Virus record (IMG/VR): IMGVR_UViG_3300032240_001488
Span: 1 to 49,409 of that record
Source of the DNA: a virus
Direction: 5' to 3' (one strand)
Length of the DNA: 49,409 bases
The notes beneath the pieces are model-generated. The model had not been told where the DNA came from, did no database searches, and saw only the letters and a program-made list of their open reading frames with translations. Every line of letters begins with the position of its first letter. The stretch's first letter is position 1. Position numbers and translations under genes: made by a program. Of the stretch, positions 1 to 8,817 are shown piece by piece.

Positions 1-9
1 ATTGCTGCA

Positions 10-819
10 ATGATAATGAGTTTGTCATTGGAATTCGGTAAATTAACCGCTACAAGTTATCTGTTTAGATTTTGGAAAAAAACTCAAATATTCTTGAAAA
101 TATATTTGATAATTGCTGTGGTCATATTGAGTGTTATTACTTCACTTGGTATATTTGGATATTTAAGTGGAGCATATCAGGCGTCTGCAATTGAGAATCA
201 ATTATCCGAACAAAAAATTGCGGTTATTGAAAATCAAAAAACTTACTCTCAAACGAAAATTGATGATGCTCGAAAAAGAATTGCACAAATAACTGAATTA
301 AGAAATCAACAAGAAGTCAGGTTAAATGAATCAATGACAAATACATTGATTGCACGAAATCCGATTCAATTAGCACAAATCCAACAACAAACTCAAGATT
401 TGATTGAACAAAACCACAATGATATTGAAACTCAAAATCAAATAATTCAAAAAAGTATTAATGAATTACAAACATTTGATTCAAACATTTCGGATATTAA
501 GTTAAAAACTAGCGGTAAAAAGGATATTTTAACTTTTAAATTTGTAGCCGATGCATTTAATATGGATTTAAATACTACAGTTAAATGGTTTATCGTATTA
601 TTAATCACAGTATTTGACCCATTAGCTTTGTGTTTATTATTAGCATATAATACCGCAGTATTTAATAAGCAGGTAGATATTACTAAAATTGATGAATCTC
701 CAGTAAATGAATCTCCTACAATACCGCCAGTTACCGCACCCGTTGTGGATTCGCAACCAATTGCGGCGGAACCACCTAAAAAGAAAGAGCGAAAAGGTGG
801 AGGGATGTGGCATTTTTAA
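10..819 (+). CDS. Two-helix membrane protein with long coiled coil
   Basis: Not recognised as a named family. The 269-aa product has a hydrophobic segment at about residues 28-52, a Gln/Asn/Glu-rich coiled-coil stretch at about 60-165, a second hydrophobic segment at about 190-215 (motif FDPLALCLLLAY), and a Pro/Lys-rich tail ending in KKKERKGGGMWHF. This topology predicts an inner-membrane protein with the coiled coil on one side and both ends on the other. The frame is open to the window edge upstream of the ATG at 10, so the true start may lie outside. It precedes small proteins and the late sigma gene. A role in envelope remodelling or lysis is conceivable, but no lysis motif is visible. 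Confidence 0.7.
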   Translation: MIMSLSLEFGKLTATSYLFRFWKKTQIFLKIYLIIAVVILSVITSLGIFGYLSGAYQASAIENQLSEQKIAVIENQKTYSQTKIDDARKRIAQITELRNQQEVRLNESMTNTLIARNPIQLAQIQQQTQDLIEQNHNDIETQNQIIQKSINELQTFDSNISDIKLKTSGKKDILTFKFVADAFNMDLNTTVKWFIVLLITVFDPLALCLLLAYNTAVFNKQVDITKIDESPVNESPTIPPVTAPVVDSQPIAAEPPKKKERKGGGMWHF

Positions 820-890
820 ATAAAAAAACACTTTTGGTGATTTTATCAACTATATAATACATAATATATTAAATAATCTTATTGACAATC

Positions 891-1025
891 ATGAACGAAT
901 CTGATATTATAGAAATGTTAAAGTTATTAAAGAGTGCGTATAACAGCCAAGATTGGGATGAAATTGCCGAGGCAATTGATTATATGCAAGAATACTTGGA
1001 TGACGAAGACGACGAAGAATACTAA
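891..1025 (+). CDS. Small acidic protein, 44 aa
   Basis: A short open frame starts with ATG at 891 and ends with TAA at 1023-1025. It encodes 44 residues with a strongly acidic end (DDEDDEEY) and a likely amphipathic helix before it. It fills what would otherwise be a 209-nt gap and ends 3 nt before the next ATG, the same tight packing as elsewhere in the window. No family is recognised. Acidic C-terminal tails are common in small phage proteins that bind host proteins or mimic DNA, but nothing here shows such a role. Confidence 0.6.
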   Translation: MNESDIIEMLKLLKSAYNSQDWDEIAEAIDYMQEYLDDEDDEEY

Positions 1026-1028
1026 AAT

Positions 1029-1295
1029 ATGATATTAACAGTTATAATTTTGTCCGTGCTACTTACTATTACAATTTGTGCATTAATTGCATGTTATATT
1101 ATTATTGGTATCCAATCCGATAAAATTTCTACATATGAAAATTGGGTAGTTGAATTTAACAAAGATGTTAACGACACTTATGTTAAATTAAAAGAAGTAG
1201 ACAATCGAAATATTTTTTCCAGAGATGATGATGTAGGTTTTGCTTTTTCTCAAATTCTTTCTATTATAGAAAAATTAAAGGATAAAATTAAATGA
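1029..1295 (+). CDS. Small single-pass membrane protein
   Basis: The 88-aa product begins with a 25-residue hydrophobic helix (ILTVIILSVLLTITICALIA and onward), followed by a charged soluble domain of about 60 residues predicted to be helical. The arrangement fits an N-terminally anchored protein with its soluble part on one face of the inner membrane. Its stop overlaps the start of the sigma gene in an ATGA, so translation of the two is probably coupled. No family is recognised; similar small membrane proteins are frequent but uncharacterised in T4-like phages. Confidence 0.7.
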   Translation: MILTVIILSVLLTITICALIACYIIIGIQSDKISTYENWVVEFNKDVNDTYVKLKEVDNRNIFSRDDDVGFAFSQILSIIEKLKDKIK

Positions 1296-2122
1296 GAAAA
1301 AAATCCACACAATTAAAGACCTCCAATACAAAAAAAACTATAAAATCAAAAACTGCGGTCAAAAAGACTAAAGTTATTGAACAAAAAGTTAAGCAACCTA
1401 AAAAGAAAGAACAGGTTGTTGCTGTGGAGGAACCAAAGGTATCAAAGATGTATTTTACCAAAGATACTGAGGCGGCTATTATAGAATATAACGCTGAAAC
1501 AGATGATGCTAAACGAAATCAATTATATGAATCTCGAATAAAGTATGCATTTGAAAAATTGGTAGAAAACGTATTTAACACTTTTAAATTTACTTATTTT
1601 GACATAAGCCCGTTAGATGTCCAAAAAGAAACAGTGTCACATTTAGTTTCTAATATTCACAAATTCGACGCAAACAAAGGAAAAGCATTCGGGTATTTCA
1701 GTATTGTTGCCAAAAACTATTTAATTTTTCATAATAATGGAAATTATAAGCGTTTTAACCAACAAGTTAACATTTCCGATACTCCTTGTGAGTCATCTGT
1801 GTGTTTACAAACGCAAGATGCATACCATAAAGACATTGAAATGAATGAATTTATGGAAATGATGATTAAATACTGGGAAACAAATGTCAGAAAAATCTTC
1901 ACTAAAGAGCGTGACTTGACCATTGCTAATGCAGTAATAGAACTTTTCAGGAACTATAAGCGAATTGATTGCTTTAATAAGAAAGCATTGTATTTCTATA
2001 TTAGAGAAATGAGTGATTGTAGAACACAACAAATAACCAAAGTTATTAATAAATTCAAGTCTCATCAAGACACAATTACCCGACTATATAGAGATAACGG
2101 CACTTTTTCAGAAAAAATGTAA
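1292..2122 (+). CDS. 55: Late-transcription sigma factor, gp55-like
   Basis: Phage sigma factor that would redirect host RNA polymerase to late promoters. The best family match is residues 60-250: a helical domain with the stretch KGKAFGYFSIVAKNYLI, which corresponds to the conserved sigma-2-like block of T4-type gp55, followed by a helical C-terminal part. At 276 aa it is longer than T4 gp55 (about 185 aa). The extra length is mainly a Lys/Thr-rich N-terminal tail of about 50 residues. The ATG overlaps the upstream stop (ATGA). In T4, gp55 works with the gp45 clamp and gp33, neither of which is in this window. It is encoded immediately before the late virion genes it would control. Confidence 0.8.
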   Translation: MRKKSTQLKTSNTKKTIKSKTAVKKTKVIEQKVKQPKKKEQVVAVEEPKVSKMYFTKDTEAAIIEYNAETDDAKRNQLYESRIKYAFEKLVENVFNTFKFTYFDISPLDVQKETVSHLVSNIHKFDANKGKAFGYFSIVAKNYLIFHNNGNYKRFNQQVNISDTPCESSVCLQTQDAYHKDIEMNEFMEMMIKYWETNVRKIFTKERDLTIANAVIELFRNYKRIDCFNKKALYFYIREMSDCRTQQITKVINKFKSHQDTITRLYRDNGTFSEKM

Positions 2123-2131
2123 GCCATTTTA

Positions 2132-2139
2132 TACTTATT
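2132..2139 (+). promoter_or_regulatory. Variant TATTTATT box before 2144
   Basis: TACTTATT lies 4 nt before the ATG at 2144. It differs at one base from the recurring TATTTAT(A/T) box found at the same distance before several other genes. Confidence 0.3.
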
Positions 2140-2143
2140 ATAT

Positions 2144-2524
2144 ATGGATACTGATTTTGAAATATATAAAAATAAGAAATTTTCCAGTCTTTTAAAAGAT
2201 GTCGTTGTCAATAGTGAACAGAAACGTGGGCAAATAGACGTTTTAATATCGGAATTGCGCATTTTAATTAAAAGTCCTCAAGATGCTATCTCAATAGTGC
2301 CTCTTATCAAAGAATATTTGGATGTTGGTGTTAAAAATGACGAGCAATTGGTTAAATTAGCGGCCATTGTTCAAAGATTGGCTTCAACACAAACTTCTAG
2401 TGAAGAAGGTGGGGGGTTTGGTATAACCGATGAAGAACGTAAAGCGTTAATGGCCGAGGCAACAAAGCTCACAGAAGAAATTAATAAACCCGTTGATGTG
2501 AAGCAAGTTGAACCGTCTAATTAA
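2144..2524 (+). CDS. Conserved hypothetical phage protein, 126 aa
   Basis: Function unknown. The product is mostly helical, with an N-terminal helical region (residues 5-90) and a Gly-rich break (EEGGGFGITDEERKALMAEA) leading into a charged C-terminal helix. It sits between the late sigma gene and the spike protein, and its TAA is separated by one base from the next ATG. This suggests a virion or assembly role, but no motif proves it. Confidence 0.7.
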   Translation: MDTDFEIYKNKKFSSLLKDVVVNSEQKRGQIDVLISELRILIKSPQDAISIVPLIKEYLDVGVKNDEQLVKLAAIVQRLASTQTSSEEGGGFGITDEERKALMAEATKLTEEINKPVDVKQVEPSN

Positions 2525-2525
2525 T

Positions 2526-4118
2526 ATGTCATACATTGCAATAAAATCGGGTGCTGGGAGCTATTCAAAGATGAATGATACAGGGCTATCATCATTGAAT
2601 AACGTTACAAATGCGTCTGCTATTGAATTTTATGAAATGGAACCAGCAGTTGTGCTGGACGTTATTCTCGACGAAACTCATCCCCTTTTAAAAAATAAAC
2701 ATTTAGATGTAACTTCATATCCTGAGAATTATAAGGATGTAATTCCTCCCGCTGGTTCGATTGATTATACATGGATTGGGCGTGTATTAGTTAGACAATG
2801 TTTCAGTCAACAGGGGGTTGCGAAAGAAAAATTAAATTGGGCATTACCATTAGATGTATCAGGTGTAGTTGAATACCCGCTTATAAATGAACCAGTTGTA
2901 ATCGTTAAATATTTTGGAAATTTGTATTATACAAAACGATTGGATGTTAGGGGATTTTTAAATAACAGCGGTGATTACAAGCTTGAAAAAGTATATGGAA
3001 TTAATAGTGGTAGTGGTGTTTTTGGCCCATTATCTTTATTAACCAACAAAAAAAGTAAAACCGATGATTATGTTGGTAGTTTAGGTAAATATTTTCTAGC
3101 AAATAACAAAATCCGCCGTCTTAGAAAATTTGAAGGAGATACTACAATTGAAAGTCGTTTTGGACAATCTATAAGGTTTGCAGCATATGATGAAGTTAGG
3201 AAAAATGATGTAAGTAAATATGTGGATTATTCCGGTGATAAATCCATTACATCAGGTAATTTTGGTGGTGGCAATCCGATGTTATTAATACGAAATCGCC
3301 AGAGGAAATTATCTTTAGACCAGCCAATCAAAGTTCACGATTTACTTCCTCATATACCAGCAATTAAAGATATTGAAAAAAATGTAGGTGGTATAATTGA
3401 AGAAGACATTAACCATGATGGTAGTTCTATCCACATGACATCGGGTTTAACTGAGACAAAATGGAAATCCACCGTATATAAATCAATGTTTGGTCATAAA
3501 TCCGAAGAACAATCCAAATTCAATGGGTCAACTTCATTCACATATCCAAAATTAGATGGTGACCAAATTGTAATTAATACAGATAGATTGATTTTTAGTT
3601 CTAGGTTCGGTGAAACATTGCATTACAGCAAAAAAAAATATGGAATTTCAACGGATAGTGAATATACGTTGGATGCGCAAGACCAAATTGTTATTACCAC
3701 GAATAATAAAACTGTAATAAACAGTCCCGCAATTTATTTGGGACAATATGATGAAACCAATGAGCCTGCCTTATTAGGGCAAACAAGTGTAGATTGGTTA
3801 TATGATTTATGCACTCAATTGAACCAGTTATGCAACTGGTTAGAAAAACATGTTCATGTTGATAAAGATAATAATCACGAAACGGGTATTCCTATAGAAC
3901 AAGCTGGTGTTGTAGGTGTTCAAACGAGTATATCTCAATTACAAAATACGTTAAATACATTAATGAGTCGTCGAGTATTCATCACTGGCGGTGGACATGC
4001 TGCTGGTGCAGATGGTAAATTATCTCAAAAATATGATGGTGACGCCAAAGCAATCACTATTAATACATCTACGGGAGAGGGAGTTCCTGGTGGATTTAAA
4101 GGGGCAAACAGGAGATAA
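2526..4118 (+). CDS. 5: Baseplate central spike/hub protein, gp5-like
   Basis: Probable central spike of the baseplate, which punctures the cell envelope on sheath contraction. The 530-aa product has an N-terminal region with an OB-fold-like stretch (WIGRVLVR at 83-90, then YPLINEPVVIVKYFG around 117-131). Its C-terminal half contains short alternating beta strands (INTDRLIFSSRFGETLHYS, then QIVITTNNKTVINSPAIYLG) typical of gp5/VgrG spike proteins. No lysozyme-like catalytic domain is evident, unlike T4 gp5. A His-rich stretch (HVHVDKDNNH) near residue 440 could bind metal. I chose the ATG at 2526, one base after the preceding TAA, over an upstream TTG at 2508. It heads the gp25-gp6 wedge cluster. 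Confidence 0.65.
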   Translation: MSYIAIKSGAGSYSKMNDTGLSSLNNVTNASAIEFYEMEPAVVLDVILDETHPLLKNKHLDVTSYPENYKDVIPPAGSIDYTWIGRVLVRQCFSQQGVAKEKLNWALPLDVSGVVEYPLINEPVVIVKYFGNLYYTKRLDVRGFLNNSGDYKLEKVYGINSGSGVFGPLSLLTNKKSKTDDYVGSLGKYFLANNKIRRLRKFEGDTTIESRFGQSIRFAAYDEVRKNDVSKYVDYSGDKSITSGNFGGGNPMLLIRNRQRKLSLDQPIKVHDLLPHIPAIKDIEKNVGGIIEEDINHDGSSIHMTSGLTETKWKSTVYKSMFGHKSEEQSKFNGSTSFTYPKLDGDQIVINTDRLIFSSRFGETLHYSKKKYGISTDSEYTLDAQDQIVITTNNKTVINSPAIYLGQYDETNEPALLGQTSVDWLYDLCTQLNQLCNWLEKHVHVDKDNNHETGIPIEQAGVVGVQTSISQLQNTLNTLMSRRVFITGGGHAAGADGKLSQKYDGDAKAITINTSTGEGVPGGFKGANRR

Positions 4119-4154
4119 AACGATAAAATAACAATTTTTATATTACTAAATTGA

Positions 4155-4162
4155 TAATTATA
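4155..4162 (+). promoter_or_regulatory. Variant TAATTATA box before 4171
   Basis: TAATTATA lies 8 nt before the ATG at 4171, in the 52-nt gap after the spike gene. It matches the recurring TA-N-TTATA pattern, but the spacing is longer than the typical 4-5 nt. Confidence 0.25.
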
Positions 4163-4170
4163 TACAGAAT

Positions 4171-4740
4171 ATGAAACCGGAAGATTTTAAAAAAATAGTA
4201 AGGGCTATAGTCCAAGAGGAGCTAAAAAAACAATTACCTCAATTGATTCCTCAAATATTATCCGAGGCATTAACTGGTAAATCTATACAGCCTGTGCCAG
4301 TGGTTCAGCAACAACGAGTTCAAAGACCGCAAGTTGCACCAAGACCTCAACCGCCTAAAGAGCCAAAAGTTTATGCAAAAAATCCATTAATTAATCAGAT
4401 TTTAAACGAAACTGTCGTTAAAATTAAACCTGACCCAACGGCTCAACCATTTGCAGGATTATCTGAATCATTGGTTTCGTCCGTTGATTCAAAATTTGAA
4501 TATGCTGATGAACAACCCGTTTCATCGGATACAGGAGATGATATAGATTACTCTCTATTGAACGAATCAGTTGCACCATCTGCACCAGTTGTAGCAGATA
4601 TTCAGCCTCAAACTGAGGAGCAAGCTAAAGTTTTAGGTAAAATTAATAGAGATTTTAGGTCAATGATGAAAACTATTGACGCTAAAAAAAGAAATGGAGT
4701 TAATCCCTTCGGTGGTGGTTTAGAGTTTGATAATTCATAA
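4171..4740 (+). CDS. Hypothetical baseplate-cluster protein with Pro/Gln linker
   Basis: Unrecognised. Residues 1-35 form an amphipathic helix (FKKIVRAIVQEELKKQLPQL). A Pro/Gln/Arg-rich low-complexity linker follows at about 40-65, then an acidic, probably disordered middle, and a short conserved-looking end (INRDFRSMMKTIDAKKR). The helix-linker-helix shape fits an adaptor or assembly factor. It lies between the spike gene and gp25, with its stop 2 nt before the gp25 ATG, so a baseplate assembly role is plausible but not shown. Confidence 0.65.
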   Translation: MKPEDFKKIVRAIVQEELKKQLPQLIPQILSEALTGKSIQPVPVVQQQRVQRPQVAPRPQPPKEPKVYAKNPLINQILNETVVKIKPDPTAQPFAGLSESLVSSVDSKFEYADEQPVSSDTGDDIDYSLLNESVAPSAPVVADIQPQTEEQAKVLGKINRDFRSMMKTIDAKKRNGVNPFGGGLEFDNS

Positions 4741-4742
4741 TT

Positions 4743-5174
4743 ATGCCACAACAAATAAATCCTAATTTAAATGCGAAACCCGTCCCAATTGGTTTGAATA
4801 TACCGATTAAACGTGGAAAAGCGGGTTATTTTGATTTAAATTATGATTCCGTGTCGCAGGTTAAAGCCAATATTAAAAACTTATTAAATACGGTTCGTGG
4901 TGAAAGAAGATTTCAACCATTATTCGGTAGCGGCCTTCATAATGCAATATTTGAGCAGAATTTACAAGAAACTCCTGATATTTTAAAGGAAATCATTATA
5001 AATGATATAAATACTTGGATTCCAAATATTACGGTTACTGATGTAGAATTATCTATGACAAACATGGATAATAATCAATTGAAAGATATTTATACAGTGT
5101 ATATCAAAGTGACATTTACTGTAAATAATGTAACTGATTCAGTTGATTTGATATTACAACAGAATAGAATTTAA
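4743..5174 (+). CDS. 25: Baseplate wedge protein gp25 (GPW/gp25 family)
   Basis: Small wedge subunit that, in T4 and related contractile machines, joins the inner baseplate to the sheath and helps start sheath polymerisation. The 143-aa length matches the family. The hallmark stretch is visible at about residues 40-70: NLLNTVRGERRFQPLFGSGL followed by NAIFEQN, i.e. the L-x-T-x-x-GER-x-x-x-P-x-FG motif of GPW/gp25 proteins. The start follows the preceding stop as TAATTATG, and the gp6 gene follows with the same TAATTATG junction, as in the usual gp25-gp6 order. Confidence 0.9.
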   Translation: MPQQINPNLNAKPVPIGLNIPIKRGKAGYFDLNYDSVSQVKANIKNLLNTVRGERRFQPLFGSGLHNAIFEQNLQETPDILKEIIINDINTWIPNITVTDVELSMTNMDNNQLKDIYTVYIKVTFTVNNVTDSVDLILQQNRI

Positions 5175-5176
5175 TT

Positions 5177-7153
5177 ATGGCAACCACTACATCGAAAAAT
5201 TTTTCAAATGTAAATCAGCGTGATGTTCAGTATATGAACAGGGATTTTGGGACGTTGAAAGCGCAATTGATGAATTATGCACAGACATATTTTCCTAAAA
5301 CATACAAAGATTTTAGTGATGCTTCGCCTGGAACAATGTTTATTGAAATGGCGGCATATGTTGGTGATGTTTTATCATATTATACTGATTATCAGTTTAA
5401 GGAAAGTTTGCTTCCATATGCTCAAGAACGTCAAAATGTCATAGCATTGGCGAAGTTTTTAGGGTATAAACCAGCAGTTTCAAAAGCATCCAAAGCCAAA
5501 TTGGACATATACCAATTAGTTCCAGCCACCAGAGATTTAAATGGGAATTATGTTCCAGATACGTTATTTTGCTTAAATGTAAGAGAATACATGGAAGTAA
5601 AAAATACTTCTGGTGTAAGTTACATTACAACATCTCCTGTTGATTTTTCTGTAAATACTGCTTTAGACCCACGAATTGATTCTGTTTATAGCAGGGATTC
5701 ATATGGCATACCACAGTTCTTTTTATTACAGAAATCAGTGGATGTGATTTCTGGCACGGTTGTAAATCGAGACGTTTCAATTGGAACACCTACAGCATTC
5801 TATCAATTATCATTACCAGAAACCAATGTCCTTGACATTTTAACTGTAACAGATTCAGATAACAATAAATGGTATCAAGTTGATTATTTAGCACAAGATT
5901 TGGTTTTCATTAATGTGGACAACACTTCTACAAATGATGGAAACTACTATGTTTATAAAACGGAAGTTCCTAAATTGATTAAAAGTTTGAGAACTAATAA
6001 GAAATTTACAGTAAATGTTACAGCAGATAATTACACTTATTTGGAATTTGGCCCAAATGTAGATTCTGTAAATGATGAATTAATTTACCCAAGCGCAGGT
6101 TTATTAGGCGTGGGATTGTCAAATTTAAATAAGTTAGGAACCTCATTGGATTCATCAACTTTCTTAAAATCTAGCACATATGGACAAGCCCCGTCAAATA
6201 CGATATTGACTGTGAAATATATAGTTGGTGGCGGAATTGATGCAAATTGTCCAGTCGGTGACATTACAAATATAGTTTCCGTTAATCTATCAAACAACGT
6301 ATCTTCGATGACTCAAGCTCAAATGTCATTGTTTCAAACAATTCGAAATTCGTTGAAGGTATCTAATTCCGAGCCTGCCACTGGCGGTGCTGATGCAGAA
6401 AGTGTCGAACAAATTCGTCAAAATGCATTGATGAACTTTACATCTCAAAACAGAACTGTTACGGAGGATGATTATATCGTAAGAGTTTACAGTATGCCTC
6501 CAATTTACGGTTCAATATCAAAAGTTACCGTTAAATCTGATATGGGATTAACTGTAAATGACGTGTCTAATGGATATGTAGATTTCAATAATAACGCTAC
6601 ATTAACAGAAAATTCAAAAAATAACTATTATAGACGTATTAATTATAATAAGTCCAACCCATTTAGTGTTAATTTGTATGCATTGGGTTACGACCAAAAT
6701 AAGAATTTAACTCGATTAAATAATGCAACTATTGATAACTTGAGAAATTATTTAACGACATATAAAATGTTAAACGATGGAATCAACATTGTTGATGGGT
6801 ATATCGTTAATATTGGTGTAGATTTTCAAATATTGACATATTCCAACTATAATAAACAAGATGTGTTAAATAATTGTTTGGAAGTCGTTAAAGACTTTTT
6901 TAATATTGATAAATGGTATTTTGACATGCCAATTAATCTAGGTCAGTTGCAGTTAGCTATTGCACAAGTGGACGGCGTTCAGGCAGTTACCAAATTAACC
7001 ATAAAAAACTTGACGGCTAATGACGGTAATTATTCACCATATGAATATAACATTTCAGATGCCACTGTCAATAATATTGTTTACCCTAGTTTAGACCCAT
7101 CTGTATTTGAAGTTAAATATCCAAATAATGATATAAAAGGCTCCGTTATCTAA
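5177..7153 (+). CDS. 6: Baseplate wedge protein gp6 (gpJ-like)
   Basis: Main structural subunit of the inner baseplate ring, which dimerises between wedges. The 658-aa product is close to T4 gp6 in length. The N-terminal block is diagnostic: MNRDFGTLKAQLMNYAQTYF, then FSDASPGTMFIEMAAYVGD and an LLPYAQERQNVIALAKFLGY stretch, as in gp6/J-family proteins. A second conserved block at about residues 405-450 (EQIRQNALMNFTSQNRTVTE) matches the central gpJ-like region, and the C-terminal part is typical of the inner-ring dimer domain. It directly follows gp25. Confidence 0.9.
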   Translation: MATTTSKNFSNVNQRDVQYMNRDFGTLKAQLMNYAQTYFPKTYKDFSDASPGTMFIEMAAYVGDVLSYYTDYQFKESLLPYAQERQNVIALAKFLGYKPAVSKASKAKLDIYQLVPATRDLNGNYVPDTLFCLNVREYMEVKNTSGVSYITTSPVDFSVNTALDPRIDSVYSRDSYGIPQFFLLQKSVDVISGTVVNRDVSIGTPTAFYQLSLPETNVLDILTVTDSDNNKWYQVDYLAQDLVFINVDNTSTNDGNYYVYKTEVPKLIKSLRTNKKFTVNVTADNYTYLEFGPNVDSVNDELIYPSAGLLGVGLSNLNKLGTSLDSSTFLKSSTYGQAPSNTILTVKYIVGGGIDANCPVGDITNIVSVNLSNNVSSMTQAQMSLFQTIRNSLKVSNSEPATGGADAESVEQIRQNALMNFTSQNRTVTEDDYIVRVYSMPPIYGSISKVTVKSDMGLTVNDVSNGYVDFNNNATLTENSKNNYYRRINYNKSNPFSVNLYALGYDQNKNLTRLNNATIDNLRNYLTTYKMLNDGINIVDGYIVNIGVDFQILTYSNYNKQDVLNNCLEVVKDFFNIDKWYFDMPINLGQLQLAIAQVDGVQAVTKLTIKNLTANDGNYSPYEYNISDATVNNIVYPSLDPSVFEVKYPNNDIKGSVI

Positions 7154-7177
7154 TTTTTTGGCCTATTTTTTTCTGGA

Positions 7178-7202
7178 ATATCTATTTATACAGTATAGAT
7201 AT
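7178..7202 (+). repeat. Inverted repeat overlapping a start codon
   Basis: ATATCTA at 7178-7184 pairs with TAGATAT at 7196-7202 around an 11-nt loop that contains most of a TATTTATA box (7183-7190). The right arm includes the first two bases of the ATG at 7201. It may be a weak hairpin at the start of the next gene, or simply part of the AT-rich promoter region. Confidence 0.35.
7183..7190 (+). promoter_or_regulatory. TATTTATA box, putative late promoter
   Basis: TATTTATA lies 10 nt before the ATG at 7201, in the 47-nt gap after gp6. It is the same box found before many other transcription-unit starts in the window. Confidence 0.4.
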
Positions 7203-8628
7203 GCATACTTTTATTTATCCGAACAAAAACACATACATAACCGATGAATCGGGTTATGAGGATGGTAATTTTGGTTTAGATTCCACATTGGAAATCAAGT
7301 CCGTTAATACATTCATTCCAGTGGCACATTTATATGCTACGCAATCAATATCAAGTTCAATTGTTTGCGATTCAACGCTTTACAATTTCAATGGATACAT
7401 CAATGGAAAAATTAATGGTGCAGCGGAGTTAACTACTGCATTTTTCCGTGGCACTGGCAGTTTCAATACAAGTGATTTTACAGGCACAATTTCAAGTGCA
7501 AGCTACACAAATTTCAGCGGGTCATTAATTGGGTCGGGTAGTGGGGTTTTCAATGGAACATTCAGTGGGTCTATTTACTCAACACCAACTAACACATCTT
7601 TCATTAGTGGAACATTCTTACATTTTACAGGAAGTGTTTCGTCTGGTAGCATTTTGGTTGGAACATCCAGCTTTTACAGTCCATATGTAACATATGATAT
7701 AAATTCAACCGTGTCTCGCACGTTAATGTCATTTGATTTAACCGAGGTTTCAAAATCAATTGCATCTGGTGACATAACAGGTTCCGTTAAATATGAGATT
7801 TCATTACGTAATGCGCAGGCTAAAGAATTGCCTTTGAATTATACTATTTATGCATATCCATTAACTAGAGATTGGGTATCTGGTGATGGACGCTACCAAT
7901 TGGGAGGTTCTACATACGGCGCAAGTTGGAATTATACTGATTACTATAATGGGACGGCATGGACAAATTTTGGTGGAGATTACATTACATCTAGTTTGTA
8001 TGTATCATCACAATCATTTGCACACACGAATTCTGATATTAAAATGGATGTCACCAAAATTGTAAATGGATGGTTAAGTGGAAGTATTCAAAATTACGGA
8101 ATAATTTTATTAACTTCATTGGAAACTGCAAGTTTTGCATCAAATAATGTTTTAAGATTTTTTGGAACGGAAACAAATACTATATACTCTCCATATCTTG
8201 ATGTTTCATGGGATGATAGTGTATATATCACTGGTAGCATGTTGCCCGTGAGTCACCCTTATGGAATTGTAATTCAAGATTTGAAAAAGACGTATAAATT
8301 CGGTAGTATAGCAAGAATTGACGTATTTGCTCGTGCCAGAAACCCATTAAAGAATTTTACAAAAGGAATTCAAGCAAATTATTATTTAACATCTAGTTAT
8401 TTACCGCAAGAATCATATTACATGATTAAAGATAATGAAAGTGAAGAAGTTATCGTAGATTTTAGTGACTGCACAAAATTGAGTTGTGATGGTTACGTCA
8501 ATTATTTTTTATTTGACACTACCGCTTTCCCACAAGAAAGATATTATAAGGTGTTAATTAAAACAATTAATTCTGATGGTGAGGTTATTATTTTTGACCA
8601 CGGAAACATATTTAAAGTTACAAGATGA
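7201..8628 (+). CDS. Baseplate/tail protein with DNRLRE-like domain
   Basis: Virion protein of 475 aa inside the wedge cluster. Its start (TFIYPNKNTYITDESGY) and the region at about 165-340 (SFDLTEVSKSI, then RDWVSGDGRYQLGGSTYGASW, then VTKIVNGWLSGSIQNYGIIL) follow the pattern of DNRLRE/CBM96-like beta-sandwich domains, which carry a W-x-x-G block and end in a Y-SPYLDVSW strand. An insert at about 55-150 is made of short Gly/Ser/Thr/Phe repeats (GSGVFNGTFSGSIY type) that look like a beta-solenoid. The C-terminal 120 residues form another beta domain. Its position between gp6 and the large wedge protein suggests a gp8/gp10-like peripheral role. The exact homologue is not assigned. Confidence 0.65.
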   Translation: MHTFIYPNKNTYITDESGYEDGNFGLDSTLEIKSVNTFIPVAHLYATQSISSSIVCDSTLYNFNGYINGKINGAAELTTAFFRGTGSFNTSDFTGTISSASYTNFSGSLIGSGSGVFNGTFSGSIYSTPTNTSFISGTFLHFTGSVSSGSILVGTSSFYSPYVTYDINSTVSRTLMSFDLTEVSKSIASGDITGSVKYEISLRNAQAKELPLNYTIYAYPLTRDWVSGDGRYQLGGSTYGASWNYTDYYNGTAWTNFGGDYITSSLYVSSQSFAHTNSDIKMDVTKIVNGWLSGSIQNYGIILLTSLETASFASNNVLRFFGTETNTIYSPYLDVSWDDSVYITGSMLPVSHPYGIVIQDLKKTYKFGSIARIDVFARARNPLKNFTKGIQANYYLTSSYLPQESYYMIKDNESEEVIVDFSDCTKLSCDGYVNYFLFDTTAFPQERYYKVLIKTINSDGEVIIFDHGNIFKVTR

Positions 8629-8816
8629 ACGATTATCAACAATATATAAAGTCATTTTTAGTTACGGGGAATTTTACAAATAACATTGATGACATGGGAA
8701 ACGTGAACTTGAACACATCAGGGAGTTCTGCGAATCAAACTTTCATTGCTGTGGAATTATCTAATAATAACTACGATGATTCCAAAATAATCAGTTTATA
8801 CAATACAACAATTTAA
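8625..8816 (+). CDS. Small hypothetical protein, 63 aa
   Basis: A 63-residue product rich in Asn, Ser and Thr. The start overlaps the previous stop as ATGA, and the TAA is followed one base later by the next ATG, so it is embedded in a translationally coupled baseplate operon. No family is recognised. Such a position suggests a small linker or cofactor of the following 1335-aa wedge protein. Confidence 0.6.
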   Translation: MNDYQQYIKSFLVTGNFTNNIDDMGNVNLNTSGSSANQTFIAVELSNNNYDDSKIISLYNTTI

Positions 8817-8817
8817 T

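Noticed and set aside
820-860. Possible terminator after the first gene
   Set aside because: CAC/GTG is the only stem and it is too short; the T-richness alone is not enough.
2526-4118. Lysozyme domain in the spike protein, as in T4 gp5
   Set aside because: No Glu-x8-Asp-x5-Thr type lysozyme motif was found in the central region.
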